Shown in pieces: positions 10,183 through 20,049 of a DNA stretch of 37,547 nt. Each line of letters starts with the position of its first letter. Within the stretch, counting starts at the first letter, position 1. The position numbers and the translations under genes are program-made. The notes beneath the pieces are model-generated. The model searched no databases. It was not told where the DNA came from and was given only the letters and a program-made list of their open reading frames with translations. This DNA comes from Symbiodinium natans (taxonomy: Eukaryota; Sar; Dinophyceae; Suessiales; Symbiodiniaceae): NCBI GenBank assembly GCA_905221605.1, contig CAJNDS010001824.1, positions 64,001 to 101,547 of the forward strand, read 5' to 3'.

Positions 10183-10282
10183 GTTTAGGGCTTAGGGTTT
10201 AGGGTTTGGGGTTTAGGGTTCAGGGTTTGGGGTGTGGGTTTTTGGGGTTTGGGGTTTGGGGTTTAGTGTTTAGGGTTTAGGG
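10183..10282 (+). repeat. Degenerate TTTAGGG array
   Basis: TTTAGGG and variants such as GGGTTTG and TTTAGTG. The array starts six bases outside the predicted minus-strand exon at 10083-10177, so on that strand it lies at the 3' end of an intron as CCCTAAA. Confidence 0.95.
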
Positions 10283-10463
10283 GCTTATGCGTGCTCAAGC
10301 TTGGAGACGGGGGCGCCATGGTGCCTGCAGGTTTTCATGGTATCGTTTTCCGGGCTTTCTGTCATGAAACCTTCAACTCTGATTAACACAAATAGAGCCA
10401 TGAACTCCAAGGTCCTTCAACAAATTCTGAATCTCAAAATCTGTGAACCTCCACCTTTCCCCC

Positions 10464-10529
10464 CCCTAAACCCTAAACCCTAAACCCTAAACCCTAAACC
10501 CTAAACCCTAAACCCTAAACCCTAACCCT
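10464..10529 (+). repeat. (CCCTAAA)9 array
   Basis: Nine near-perfect CCCTAAA units. Confidence 0.95.
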
Positions 10530-10615
10530 TCTCTAGGGTGCCGGGCCGAAGATGCCAGCCTGCGAGGGGAGTTTTGAAAGAACCTCAACTCCTAAAGCAT
10601 AAACATTGAACCCAC

Positions 10616-10659
10616 CCCTAAACCCTAAACCCTAAACCCTAAACCCTAAACCCTAAACC
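10616..10659 (+). repeat. (CCCTAAA)6 array
   Basis: Six perfect CCCTAAA units, same orientation as the array 90 bases to the left. Confidence 0.95.
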
Positions 10660-10802
10660 GGCCACGAGGGTTGCAGTCGGTTCGGAGAGGCTTCAAATTC
10701 TAGAACATTGGGGACTTCAACCCTAAACCCTCAACACTAAGCCGAGCTTGGGTCTTTGGGGCTTCAAGGGTTTGAGGTTTAGGGCTTGGGGTTCAGTGTT
10801 AC

Positions 10803-10935
10803 CCTATATGCCCAAAACGCCTCTCCTACTAACCGACAAGTTTCCGGCATGTCTATAAGGTCTGTGCGTGTAGGGGCTTCATGTAGAGAGTCGACCCTTT
10901 CAGGTTCAGCTCCAGCGGAGTCTTTGATGTAGCTC
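10803..10935 (-). CDS. Predicted exon of 44 codons, unknown protein
   Basis: Minus-strand open frame with acceptor agcag|G and donor TATAGG|GTAACA. It reads KDSAGAEPERVDSLHEAPTR, then DMPETCRLVGEAFWAYR. It begins with one base of a split codon and ends on a full codon. No family is recognised. Neighbouring exons on the same strand make a real gene plausible, but connection to them is not proven. Confidence 0.35.
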
Positions 10936-11072
10936 CTGCTGCTCCATAGGAATTTGAGGTTTCAGAGTTTTGAAACCGGGTTTAACTTGTATATAGGAGT
11001 TTTAGGTTTCAGGGGTTTTCAACCGGGATTTACTTGTATACAAGGGTTTTTGGGCTTTTAGGGCTGTCAGGT

Positions 11073-11345
11073 TTAGGGTTTTGAGTGCGAGGCTTCTTCG
11101 AGGCTCCAGTCGGAGCTCACAAAAAGATGGATTCCGGCCATGGGATCCACCAAACTGCCATACCATCCCGAAAGATCATCCCAAGCCCAGCCGTAAACCG
11201 CGATTCCCCACAACCCTAAACCCCAAAGGTTGGCGAGTGGTTGCGAGGCACCGGGTATCTGCTTTTGACTCCCTTCGAAATAAAAGGCAAAAACGGTGCA
11301 CCTTCCATACTTTTCAAGGCAAAAACCTAGGCTTCGCACACCCAA
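11073..11345 (-). CDS. Possible exon(s), tryptophan-rich frame
   Basis: A 90-codon minus-strand open frame. Its later part reads YGWAWDDLSGWYGSLVDPMA then GIHLFVSSDWSLEEA, and an earlier part reads KYGRCTVFAFYFEG. A heptamer-like stretch (about 11210-11225) sits between them, and the frame closes in AAACCCTAA, so it may be two exons with a short intron. Its phase does not follow directly from the exon at 11342-11470. Confidence 0.3.
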   Translation of the reverse strand: MGVRSLGFCLEKYGRCTVFAFYFEGSQKQIPGASQPLANLWGLGLWGIAVYGWAWDDLSGWYGSLVDPMAGIHLFVSSDWSLEEASHSKP

Positions 11346-11470
11346 AAAACGGATTTCGGGTACAGACTGAACACCCGGATGCTCCGAGAACTCATGACTT
11401 TCATATTGAGTCCACGGTCGAAGAACCGCAGAATTTGCATGTGCGGACTTCGTTTGACACCCAGGATTGG
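11342..11470 (-). CDS. Predicted exon of 43 codons (chain 12241-11342)
   Basis: Minus-strand frame starting PILGVKRSPHMQILRFFDRG and ending in VFSLYPKSVFW, with acceptor aacatag|CCA and donor TTTTGG|GTGTGC. It follows the exon at 11574-11846 in phase 0. The 103-base intron between them holds CCCTAAA-type heptamers just before the acceptor. Third positions are mostly C or G. The protein family is not recognised. Confidence 0.45.
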
Positions 11471-11573
11471 CTATGTTGAGGTGACATCTTGTGGTTTAGG
11501 CTTTAGGGCCGTTTAGGGTTGCACGGCTTCAGACTAAAGTCCATGTGAGCTTGAAACGAAGAAATCTCCTTAC

Positions 11574-11846
11574 CCAAACTAGGAGGCTCTCTTGGCCGGA
11601 TCGGTAATGTTCCCACTTCGGGGTCCTGAGGGTTATAGAGTTTTCGGCACTACGTGCAGGGCTTTTGAGCGTCACGGACACCTCGCAGGTTCTGAGTATA
11701 GTCCTTTTGCAGTCGCCTTGGCCTACTTCTACAAGGTGCCAGGCATCCAGGAACCTAGGCGTGCTTGAAGCGCCCTTGCCCACGAAACATTTACTGCGCT
11801 TCAGGGTGGATGAACCGGTATCCTCATGGGCTTCATGGCCTTGGGG
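11574..11846 (-). CDS. Predicted exon of 91 codons (chain 12241-11342)
   Basis: An uninterrupted minus-strand frame of exactly 91 codons between acceptor ctctcag|CCC and the strong donor TTTGG|GTAAGG. It is phase 0 at both ends, matching the exons before (12128-12241) and after (11342-11470). It contains GASSTPRFLDAWHLVEVGQG and CEVSVTLKSPARSAENSITL. Alternating hydrophobic stretches suggest beta strands, but I recognise no domain. The plus strand is also open in part (11665-11850), which lowers confidence. Confidence 0.5.
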
Positions 11847-12127
11847 CTGAGAGATTAGGATTCAATCCTCAACCCTACACCCTAGACCCTGAACCCTGAA
11901 CCTTTAACCCTCATTATTGCGCCTAGGTTCCTGCTTTGTTCCATTCGCAGGGCCATTTCAGACACGGCAGCCCTAAACAAGGTTTAGTGTCTAGGGGTTA
12001 GACACTCACCAAAGCCGTAATCTCATCCTCACCTCATGAAAACCCTTGATTCACAGCAGACGCTTAGGCCTTTGTAAACCCGGCTTCGTATCCCAAACCC
12101 CCTGCTTCACATCATGAAACCCTAAAC

Positions 12128-12241
12128 CCTAAACCCCTTGGCCTTCAGCACATGCTGCCCGACAAGCAGATGGGGCTCATACCCGCCGGGCGTAACCAGC
12201 GCCACACCTCGGCATTCGGGGCCTTTGGGCTTGATCCACTT
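12128..12241 (-). CDS. Predicted exon of 38 codons (chain 12241-11342)
   Basis: Minus-strand frame reading KWIKPKGPECRGVALVTPGG then YEPHLLVGQHVLKAKGFR. The acceptor is ttgaag|AAG. The inferred donor lies inside the heptamer itself (TTTAGG|GTTTAG), and the exon ends in phase 0, as the next exon requires. Codon third positions are strongly C or G. CCCTAA sequence precedes the acceptor. Product unknown. Confidence 0.45.
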
Positions 12242-12271
12242 CTTCAAATACCAAAGACGAGTTAGGGTTTA

Positions 12272-12367
12272 TACATATATATACACATGTATGTATGTAT
12301 ATATATATACACACACATACATTCATATATTCATATGTATGCTACGCCCCCCCCCCCCCCCCCCCCC
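12272..12367 (+). repeat. TA/TGTA microsatellite and poly-C
   Basis: TATATA/CACACA/TGTATG repeats at 12272-12340 are followed by a C run at about 12346-12367. No gene is visible here. Confidence 0.9.
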
Positions 12368-12475
12368 TCGGAACCACAATTTCGCATTGTTTAGCCACAA
12401 AAGTACTTTTCAAGTCTGTCTCGTGTTTATCGAGAAGTTAAACCCCTCGTAGCACGTATAACATTCCAAGCATCA

Positions 12476-12694
12476 TCAAGTGGCCGCAAGATTGGAGCAG
12501 GCGGGAGCGGCGGGAAGGTCAGGCTTGTGGATGCTTATTAATGTGCTCCTTTTTTCGTTGGGGGTCACGTTACGTTGAAGGACGCGACCCTGGTATGTTT
12601 CGCCTGTGGGGCTTTCTCCCCTTTTTCGATCGGATAGGTCTGTGGCCTCGTGATTCCCCACCAAACCCTTGCGACATAGGATATAGTGTTGCAT
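12476..12694 (-). CDS. Small ORF or first exon, 72 codons
   Basis: Opens with ATG (rc of 12692-12694), preceded in frame by a TAA, and closes at a TGA. It reads MQHYILCRKGLVGNHEATDL and later RNVTPNEKRSTLISIHKPDL. The second half has coding-like third positions. No homologue is recognised. It could be a stand-alone small protein or the end of the minus-strand gene upstream (13042-13372). Confidence 0.35.
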   Translation of the reverse strand: MQHYILCRKGLVGNHEATDLSDRKRGESPTGETYQGRVLQRNVTPNEKRSTLISIHKPDLPAAPACSNLAAT

Positions 12695-13041
12695 GAACCC
12701 ATACCTTTAAGTATGTTTGCAATACACATTAACATCTTGCTAGTTGTGTGACAGGTACCTCTGAATACTTTGCATGTGGAATCCCTCCCCCGGGCCTGGT
12801 CATGTACGTATGTGGGTGTATATGTGCAAAAACCTCAAACCCCAAACCCTGAACCTTAAACGCGAACCCCAAACCACACCCACCAGTAAACCCTAAGCCC
12901 TAAACCTTAAACCCGAACCTAACCCACACCTCCACAGAGGCGGGGCCGGGCACGCCCTGATCATTTCTACATACATGCAAGGATTACATACATGCGGAGG
13001 CGGCTTACAGTCCACATGTGGGATAACCCGAAAATCCGAAC

Positions 13042-13138
13042 CCAAAGCCTGACGACTCCTCCCGCCGTCGAGAGGCAGTAGAGGGTCGGATTGCCCTGAG
13101 TGTCGAGGACCAAGAAGGGTTTAGGGGTTGTTTGTTTC
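13042..13138 (-). CDS. Predicted exon, WD40-like segment
   Basis: Minus-strand frame KQTTPKPFLVLDTQGNPTLY then CLSTAGGVVRLW. The pattern of a short hydrophobic strand, a loop, STAGG and VVRLW resembles the end of a WD40 repeat blade, whose classical form ends in (V/I)(R/K)(L/I)W. Acceptor gagag|G completes the codon left open by the exon at 13259-13372. The donor TTTGG|GTTCGG is weak. The KQTTPKP start is translated from CCCTAAAC, so heptamer sequence appears to lie inside the exon. One blade is too little to prove the family. Confidence 0.45.
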
Positions 13139-13258
13139 CTCTCAAGTTGTTGACAAGCTCAAATACGGGGGAGGAGGAGCTTTGATTTGGGGGGGGGAGG
13201 GGGTTACCTTGTTTAGGGTTTAGGGTTTAGGGTTTCAGGTTTAAGGTTTAGGGTTTAC

Positions 13259-13372
13259 TTGATTTCGCGGATCACGAACGCGCAGGAGCCGACCCTGCTT
13301 TCCCGAAGTCGCCTTCTCTCGGCCTTGAGTTTCCGAGAAAACTCAAGTCCAATCTGCTGCGAGCCAAACCCC
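13259..13372 (-). CDS. Predicted exon, basic/charged helix, upstream of WD40-like exon
   Basis: Minus-strand frame GFGSQQIGLEFSRKLKAERR then LRESRVGSCAFVIREI, with acceptor ttgcag|G and donor ATCAA|GTAAAC. The intron to the next exon is 120 bases and begins GTAAACCCTAAACC, so CCCTAAA repeats fill its 5' part. The two-base overhang is completed by the single base of the next exon. Charged helical character, no family. Confidence 0.45.
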
Positions 13373-13521
13373 CTGCAAACCATATGTATTAAACAAAAAA
13401 AAATATATACATATATATATATATATGTTTGTCTCAACATAGCTGTATACATAAAAAATAGATATAACTATAACATTTTTTTACTTCGAACATCCCACCC
13501 TCTCTAGGTAGAGAAACTCTG

Positions 13522-13710
13522 GGGTTGGACACTCTAGGGACACGCTGGTGTTGGGCACTCCAGGGACACTTGGGGTTGGGCAGTCCAGGGACACCCTGGG
13601 GCTAGGCACTTCAGGGACAGTTTGGTTTGGGCACTCTGCAGTTGGGCACGCCAGGGACACTTTTGAATTAGGCACTTCAGGGACACCCTCCGGTTGGTCA
13701 CTCCAGGGAT
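13522..13710 (+). repeat. 25-26-bp minisatellite, about seven units
   Basis: AGGGACAC recurs at 13536, 13562, 13587, 13613 (as AGGGACAG), 13653 and 13679, with a last partial unit at 13705. Spacing is 25-26 bases with one 40-base unit. The core is GGTTGGGCACTCCAGGGACA. The minus strand is open in two frames with repeated CPTP-type peptides, which is expected of such a repeat and is not taken as a gene. Confidence 0.9.
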
Positions 13711-14060
13711 GAGCGAGGAGTAGACCGGGCGAGGAGAAGAGCTGAGCTTAAAAATCTGACAACCCCACACCGAGATTGGGGAATAAATAAATACAAAAAA
13801 TCAATAGCTAAACAAGTAAATAAATACATCAATAGATAAATTTCTATATATATATGTATATGTAAAAATAATAGAAATGAAAAAACAAAAATATAAATAT
13901 AAATATAAATATGTACGTATATACACAGGAGAGGAAAGTTCTACCAGCGTTTGAAGCCCACAAGCCCCCGGAAGGCCCCAAAAGCGCCATGGAAAGCCGA
14001 TCTTCGAACCCTCAAACCTCCCCAAACCCCCTAACCCCCCCTAGCCACGAGCTCTAAGCC

Positions 14061-14205
14061 TTGGGATGCTCCCCCGTTCCCCCCTTATACTAACAGTCCA
14101 AAAGGGAATATAGTACCCCCCCCCCACACCCCCCCCCCCCCCCCCCCCCCCCCCCCCTGTGATAATCCATATTAAGGACTGTTCGTATAAGGGGGAACAT
14201 CCCAA
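14061..14205. mobile_element. Foldback/MITE-like element, family 1, copy 1
   Basis: The ends are inverted: TTGGGATGCTCCCCC...TTATACTAACAGTCC on the left, and GGACTGTTCGTATAAGGGGG then AACATCCCAA on the right. A C run of variable length lies in the middle. There is no ORF. Copies at 27591-27724 and 32790-32860 share these ends and the internal ATTAAGGACTGTT. Confidence 0.75.
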
Positions 14206-14350
14206 CCCGAAACCCTAAACCCTAAATCCTAAACCCTAAACTCTAAACCCTGAAATGGAAGCCCTTCAACTCTAGCCTTGAGCTAAGAGACCCAGCCAAC
14301 AGCTGCGCAGAGCTTCACCAGAAGAGCACACCTGCTGAGTGGAATGCTTG

Positions 14351-14403
14351 CCCTAAACCCTAAACCCTAAACCCTAAACCCTAAACCCTAACCCCTAAAC
14401 CCT
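14351..14403 (+). repeat. (CCCTAAA)7 array
   Basis: Seven units, one of them CCCTAAC. The 60-100 bases to its left (about 14270-14350) are open on both strands between heptamer tracts and may be an exon, but neither strand is clearly favoured. Confidence 0.95.
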
Positions 14404-14513
14404 GACATAGGGCCTTTGCGGCAAACGGTTCAGGGGTTTAGGGCTCCAAGGACGGCCCACTTAAAGCCTTTGTAAAAAAGACTCCTACAACATGATCCTC
14501 TCAAACCCAGGAA

Positions 14514-14663
14514 GGGTTTAGGGTTTGGGGTTTGGGGTTTAGGGTTTAGGGTTTAGGGTTTAGGGTTTAGGGTTTAGGGTTTAGGGTTTAAGGTTTAAGG
14601 TTTAAGGTTTAGGGTTTAGGGTTTAGGGCTTAGCGTTTAGGGTGTAGGGTGTAGGGTTTTGGG
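14514..14663 (+). repeat. Long TTTAGGG array with TTTAAGG and TGTAGGG variants
   Basis: About 150 bases of TTTAGGG-type units. Runs of the same variant lie side by side (three TTTAAGG, then two TGTAGGG), which suggests local duplication within the array. Confidence 0.95.
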
Positions 14664-15900
14664 TGAAACACACACTATCCCAAAGCCTACCTAGGCGCTT
14701 AGGGCCTTGAAGGCACGGGGGGGGGGGTTAGGGTTTCAGGGCCTGCGGAAGCCTCGTTCTTGTAAGGAGATTGCGACGGGTCTCAACGCTTTAGGGCTAA
14801 GGGTCCCTAAAGCCCTAAACACTAAAGCCCTAAGGCCCTAAATCCTAAATTCCTTAAGCCCTAAACCCTAGCCCCTTACAGCCCAAACCCGAAAGCCTTA
14901 AAGCCCTTAACCCTAACCCTAAACAGCCAAAACCCTACAGCCTTAAACCCTAAAGCCCTAAACCATAACCCCTAAATCCTAAACCCCAAACCCCAAACCC
15001 TAAACCCTAAACCCCCCGCCTGAAGAGCCACAAGGTTGGAGTGGGGCGCGGCATGTGACCGAGGCTTGGCTTGGTTCCGCAACTCTCTTGGGCTACCTTC
15101 CCTTGGCGTAAGGCTTCCACAGATACCAGCATGTGTCTGTGCATGCGTTTAGGGTTTAGGGCTAGGGTTTAGGGTTTAGGGTTTAGGGCTTAGGGCTTAG
15201 GGTTTAGGGTTTATGGTTTAGGGTTTATCGTTTAGGGGGCTTAGTCTTGGGGCTTAGAGTGGGAGATAGTTCCCTGGGCCCGAAATAGACCCTGAACAGG
15301 ACACCCTGTAAAAGAACCCTAAACGCTAAACCCTAAATCCTAAACCCCAAACCTTGAACCCTACTCCCAGGACAGCTGTTGGCGTTGAGAGTTTAGGGTT
15401 TAGGGTGACGTGCAATCTCAGAAGTGTGCCAGGACTAGGCTTCGTAGGGCTGTGTACGGGTTTCGAACGCCTTCTAGGAAAGCCAGCAATCCCCCGACCC
15501 AAAAAAAAACGTGCAACACAGGGGCCTATGCCTTGGTCAGGGATGCCATTTTGGAATGCTTATACAACAGATATTCAGGGGTAATAAGGAGATAATGTCG
15601 GTGATTATTAGGGTTTTGGGGGGTTGCAAAGGTATAATTACAAAGGGACCATGAGGGAACAGTACTAGTAGTTCTTCTGACCCCTATATGCTGGTTTCAT
15701 TCAGGGACTTCACAGACCCTGCAGGCACACTCCCGAACCTACTCGCCAAGACCTTAAGAGGGTTTAGGGTTTAGGGTTTAGGGTTTGTAGCAGGTACTAC
15801 TGTGGGATTCTTGCAGCCCCGATTAGTCTGGTGTTTGGGCACCTGACTGCATAATATCTAAGTGACCGAATCCCCCAATCATCCCTGACACCCTCCAGCC
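14664..15900. other. Heptamer-dense region without an assigned gene
   Basis: Contains a degenerate C-strand array (14805-15014), a G-strand array (15147-15239) and shorter tracts at 15316-15362 and 15762-15788. Between them 15016-15140 is open in three minus-strand frames and 15640-15750 in one, so exons are possible, but I cannot choose among frames. Confidence 0.6.
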
Positions 15901-16000
15901 ATAAACCCTGAACCCTAAACCCTGAACTGTAAGGAGTCTACAAAAACCAAGGTTGCTGCTCTAAGCGGACTTCGCGGACGAGGTTGTTCAGGTTGCTCAC

Positions 16001-16050
16001 CTGAGCGGCTTGTGCCGGTAGCTCGCAGCCTCAAGTCTTCCTTCTGTAAC
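16001..16050 (-). CDS. Predicted exon, unknown protein
   Basis: Minus-strand frame LQKEDLRLRATGTSRS. Acceptor ttcaaag|G completes the codon from the exon at 16128-16317 across a 77-base intron, and the donor CGCTCAG|GTGAGC is strong. If that donor is not used, the frame stays open to about 15930. Product unknown. Confidence 0.45.
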
Positions 16051-16127
16051 CTTTGAAGCATCTTGAAAGCAGTCTATAGAGTTCTGATAGGTCGCTAGGC
16101 AGGTGAAGCAGGAAAAGAACACCTCAC

Positions 16128-16317
16128 CGATTCTCTGAAACGGCAGCCTTTGTGCAGGCATGCGTTGGGTGTACGTCTGGGGCAGAATCTGGGGTGAAGA
16201 TTGGGACGATGCGCTTCAATACCCTACACCCTACACCCCCACAAAAAGAATACGTGTACTTGGCTGACTTCTGAACCCCTTCTAAAAGCTTAACTTTTCG
16301 GCTCCTTATTGTAGGTC
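16128..16317 (-). CDS. Predicted exon of 62 codons, unknown protein
   Basis: Bounded by a pyrimidine-rich acceptor (ggacttttgtag|GA) and donor GAATCG|GTGAGG. It contains VKLLEGVQKSAKYTYSFCGG and LKRIVPIFTPDSAPDVHPTH. The second half has strong third-position C. The splice phase agrees with the next exon, 16001-16050. A heptamer-like GTAGGGTGTAGGG is translated in the middle of the exon. No domain is recognised. Confidence 0.5.
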
Positions 16318-17083
16318 CTACAAAAGTCCAAAAGGTTCCAGTACAAACAGCCAAAAAAAAAGGAAAGCCAAGCCTAGGGGTTGCCTGGGCTTTGTCTAGG
16401 GTTAAGGGTTTAGGGGTTCGGGATTCGGGGTTAAGGTTTCAAGGTTTGTGGCAAGAGGATGAGCCCTAAACCCTGAACCCTAACCCCCCCCCCCCCCCCC
16501 CCCCCCCGCCCGCAAAAAAGAATCCAGGGATATCCAGGGATATCTTCAACCCCTTGAGCCTTGTCTGCGAACCAGCTGTTCATGGCTGGCGTGGGCACTG
16601 CTGCGTCCAAACAATGCGGTATGGACCCAAAGCCGACCGGTTGCGCAGGTTACCTTTTGCATCCCTTGAAAGCTTCGAGAAGTAATCCCCCAAGAAGTAG
16701 GTTCAAAGCTCTTTCCAGGTACCTTCAGGGGTTTCAGCTTTTTGGGGATGCAGGCCATCTCTTTGAAGCTCCGGGGTGGGCTTTGTGAGTTTGTCTTCTT
16801 CTGGTTTCAGGGGTGAGGGTTTAGGGTTTAGGGCTTAGGTTCAGGGTATGTGCACAAGTGGGCAGCATTGGCACTAGGCTCAGCAAAGATGCGCCTTAAA
16901 CTTACATAGCCTGAAGCCTACTTGTCCAGTTTCCAGTGGCAACTAGGGGGACTCTACTAGCCGGCAAAGGTTATCCATACTTTCCTTCTTTGCCGAGGCG
17001 ACTACGTGCAGATGTGACGCTTCAGGCCAAAGCAGCTGCGACATTGTGCCCTCGACCCTAAACCCTCTCTAACACCCCTGACA

Positions 17084-17219
17084 ACATGGGAGGTTCCGAA
17101 AAAAAGGGACCCCCAAAACCCGGCCCCCCCCCCCCCCAACCCCCGCCCTTTCCCAACTAGTAGGATTCCCTTACAATGAGGACGCGAATGAGGTACCCTA
17201 ATTTCGGACAGCACCATAT
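17084..17219. mobile_element. Foldback element, family 2, copy 1
   Basis: The left end ATGGGAGGTTCCGAAAAAAA GGGAC is an imperfect inverted repeat of the right end, GTACCCTAATTTCGGACAGC then ACCATAT. The interior has a C run and AGTAGGATTCCCTTA. Related elements lie at 35234-35340, 35836-35938 and 36403-36505. AGTAGGATCCCCTTACAA near 19817 may be a further fragment. Confidence 0.55.
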
Positions 17220-17502
17220 GGTTGGAATGGGTGTTTTGGGCAGTGCGGACTCTAGTGACTCTAGTCGATGGGCGATGAAAGTGAAAAAGAGTGCATTGTA
17301 CACCCAGATGCATGTTTGGGTACTACTGTAGAGTAAAACTCCGTCGCAACAACAGACCTAAATCCGCAACCCTAAACTCCTCAGCCTATCAGGCAGCTAC
17401 AGTCTTTAGCCTGCCGCAGGCTTATCAAGGGCCTAACTGAGATGACCTAAGAGACCTGCGCAGCTCTCACAAGGATCCCAGGGCCAACAACATAGAGATA
17501 GG

Positions 17503-17612
17503 CTGCACACACACACACACACACCCACACACCCACCCACCCACCCGCCCACGCACGCGCACGCGAACGCGCACGCCCACGCACACCCAGATACGCACAC
17601 CCAGACGCGCGG
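17503..17612 (+). repeat. CA / CGCA / CCCA microsatellite
   Basis: (CA)n grades into (CCCA)n and (CGCA)n. The long minus-strand frames through it (17433-17713) are low-complexity artefacts. Confidence 0.95.
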
Positions 17613-17915
17613 AAGTGTGAGGGGGATCCATTTTGCAGGTCCCACCAGGGGTCCGGGCATTGTGCGATTTCGGATGGGGAGAATTCTGGGTTGCCATTGA
17701 GAAAAACTTGCAAGAAGCTGTGATAGGATGTGGGGGCTGATTTGATGATAGGTACTCGGGGTAGTTAGTTTAGTTCATGTTCTATTGGGCTATCATGGAT
17801 TTAATTGGTGATCATGGTAGGCCCCCGTACTACAACCCTAATATCAACCCATAAGCGTGATGACCTCCAATGATGACGGCACCCCTTCTTTGGGGATGAC
17901 AAGCAGACTATCGTT

Positions 17916-18134
17916 ATGTTAAAATTCCTTACCAGCAACCCAGAAATCTTGCCGGAATGGGCCTTGGTCTTTGAAATTGCTCTACAGCAGCATGTGTGGC
18001 AGCGTCCGTGTCTCATAAACCGGGTCCCAAGAGTGGTCCGTTTATCGAAAGCCCTAAACCTAGCTGGAGAATTGGCCGCGTGCGCCAAACCAAGGTGTCT
18101 GGAGGCTGAGTGCAACTTGCAAAGTGCGATTTAA
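17916..18134 (+). CDS. Possible small ORF of 72 codons
   Basis: Plus-strand frame from ATG to TAA, reading MLKFLTSNPEILPEWALVFE then IALQQHVWQRPCLINRV. A heptamer (CCCTAAACC) is translated as ALNL. The composition is protein-like, but there is no splice or homology support and the minus strand is also open. Confidence 0.25.
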   Translation: MLKFLTSNPEILPEWALVFEIALQQHVWQRPCLINRVPRVVRLSKALNLAGELAACAKPRCLEAECNLQSAI

Positions 18135-18188
18135 GGGCCAGCCAGCTCTAAACCCCCAACCCGAAACCCTCAACCCTACATCCTAAAC

Positions 18189-18279
18189 CCGATACCAACG
18201 TGATGATTCAGGTCTTGCTTCAGAGTAGCTCCGGGGCCCTTGACCTTTATCTCAACAGAGTAACCATACTTCCCAAGGG
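18189..18279 (-). CDS. Predicted second exon, unknown protein
   Basis: Minus-strand frame LGKYGYSVEIKVKGPGATLK then QDLNHHVGI, preceded by a good pyrimidine-rich acceptor (aaaccccctgtag|CC). The inferred donor lies in a heptamer (ATCGG|GTTTAG). It accepts the single base left by the exon at 18454-18565. Alternating residues suggest a beta hairpin. Product unknown. Confidence 0.45.
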
Positions 18280-18453
18280 CTACAGGGGGTTTATGGAGGT
18301 TTATAGGGGCTAAAAGGAGGTTTATAGGGCCATCGAAACCCTTAACTGCACAACGATAGGGCACAAGGGGCTGGTTTGATCCATACACACATCTGCCACA
18401 CACATCTGCTTGGGTTCTCGTGTTCTTCGGAGCACGATGGCCTTCTTTCTCAC

Positions 18454-18565
18454 CAAGGCAGTGCTCCGAAACTTCAAATTCCTGAGATCTCTGCATACTG
18501 CAGCTGTCGTTTTCCTTTTGGAAGCGAGCGCGTGAGTCACCCTCTGCACAAGCATTCGCTGGCAT
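18454..18565 (-). CDS. Predicted first exon (ATG), unknown protein
   Basis: Starts at an ATG (rc of 18563-18565) downstream of an in-frame TGA and ends at the canonical donor CCTTG|GTGAGA. It reads MPANACAEGDSRARFQKEND and ends SEHCL. I prefer this frame over another open one (reading THALASKRKTTAAVCRDL) because only this one is in phase with the exon at 18189-18279. Confidence 0.4.
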
Positions 18566-18956
18566 ACTGCCAGCAATTCAGTTCCTGCTTCAGGTCCTCA
18601 TCAGGTATGGGATCCAACCCCAAAAGCCCAAGGCACCTTGATTTACTCAGAGGAGGTCTTCCTTAAAGCCAACCCCGCAACGCCCGCTGCACGGGTGGTT
18701 TAGGTTTTAGGGGTTCCCGAGAAACTAGACAAGCAAAACGATGTATACTTACTCAGGAGGCTTCAGGGTTCAGGTGCAGGGTCAGGAATCCTAACCCTAA
18801 GCCGTGAACCCTAAACCCTGACCCTACAGCCTCCAATCAGGGTGTTTGGACGGGAGGTGCAAAGCTTGGGCTGAGTCACTTTTGCAAAGCTGCAGCTCAT
18901 TTCTTGAAAACAAGTACTTCAGGTTGTCCCTACACCCTAAAACCCTAAGCCCTAAG

Positions 18957-18979
18957 CCCTAAACCCTCAGGGTTTAGGG
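18957..18979. repeat. Heptamer strand-switch palindrome
   Basis: CCCTAAACCCT, a single C, then AGGGTTTAGGG: a perfect palindrome where CCCTAAA repeats (18930-18967) switch directly to TTTAGGG. Confidence 0.95.
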
Positions 18980-18999
18980 GTTGACTGGTTGTTGCATCT

Positions 19000-19945
19000 T
19001 CAGTAGGTTTACAAACCCCTCTGGACTCGAAGCAGCCGGTCATTGGAGATGTCTCTTCGCACACAGTTCCCCAAACCAGTGGCCCAGCCAGCTCACGGTT
19101 CCACCGGCACGTTCGCGACTACCAGCTCCACCTCACAGCTTGGTGTGTTGGAGGTGAGTTCATTGGAATAGGCCTCTTGGGTACTGTGGGTTCCGCTCTA
19201 TACATGTATATGTATGTATGTAGAAGAATATACATAAATAGCATATATATATATGTATGTAACATATAAAGTCGCGAGGGGATATCAAGGGAATATTCGG
19301 TGAGAAGGTTGGTAGCTCTAGCTATAACCAGGCTCCCGAATTGGAGGTTGTCGCAACGGCTTGTGAGGAATGGGACGATGTTGGCGCCAGCAGGAGCTCA
19401 GCCCTTGTAAAACATGAAGCATCGAGCCGAACCAGCCCAAATCAGCCACTCCAGATGCAACGAGGAGCCAACAAGTAGAACCCTCTCATCTAATAACCTC
19501 GACTCGACCACTAGCTTAGAGAATTCATAAGAACTCTTAAGTTATGGGGATCTGCAGAGGTCCTCTCAGTGCTTTAAAGCCAAGAAGGAGCTAAGCTCCA
19601 AATGATGGCTTCGGGGGGGGGGGGTCGGGACAACACCCACAAGGTGAGCCGAGCGTCTCGCGGCGTCGCTTGAGGGCGTCTGGCTCTCCACCTGCGCCAC
19701 ACGTGCCTTGCGCGCGGCACCAGGAGGTGGGGGTTTACGAGAACAGGGACCCCGAATGTAGGGGCGTAGGGTTGAGGGTTTACGGTTTAGGGTTTAGGGT
19801 GTAGGGTTTAGGCCCCCAAATAGTAGGATCCCCTTACAAGATCCCGAAAATCGTAAACCCACATTTGTCAAAGGTAGGACCCTGATGTAGGACACCCCCC
19901 CACATCATCTAGCGCGACTGCGCCCCCCGACCGCCTCCAATCTCT
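19000..19945. other. Region without an assigned gene
   Basis: Contains TA/TGTA microsatellite (19200-19262), a G run near 19613, a TTTAGGG tract (19769-19812) and a possible family-2 fragment at 19815-19870. I see no well-supported exon. Confidence 0.55.
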
Positions 19946-20049
19946 CCCATGTGCCCCAAACCCTAAACCCTAAACCTCAAACCCCCAAACCCTAAACCCC
20001 AAACCCTGAACCCTGAATCCTAGACCCTAAGCCCTAAACCCTGCTCCAG

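Noticed and set aside
13522-13710. CRISPR-like repeat array
   Set aside because: The units are contiguous, diverged 25-26-mers without unique spacers, in a eukaryotic context: a minisatellite.
15016-15140. Minus-strand exon candidate
   Set aside because: Three minus-strand frames are open across about 100 GC-rich bases. Without a phase-linked neighbour no frame can be chosen.
17433-17713. Three long minus-strand ORFs rich in Cys/Val/Arg
   Set aside because: Translations of the CA/CGCA microsatellite.
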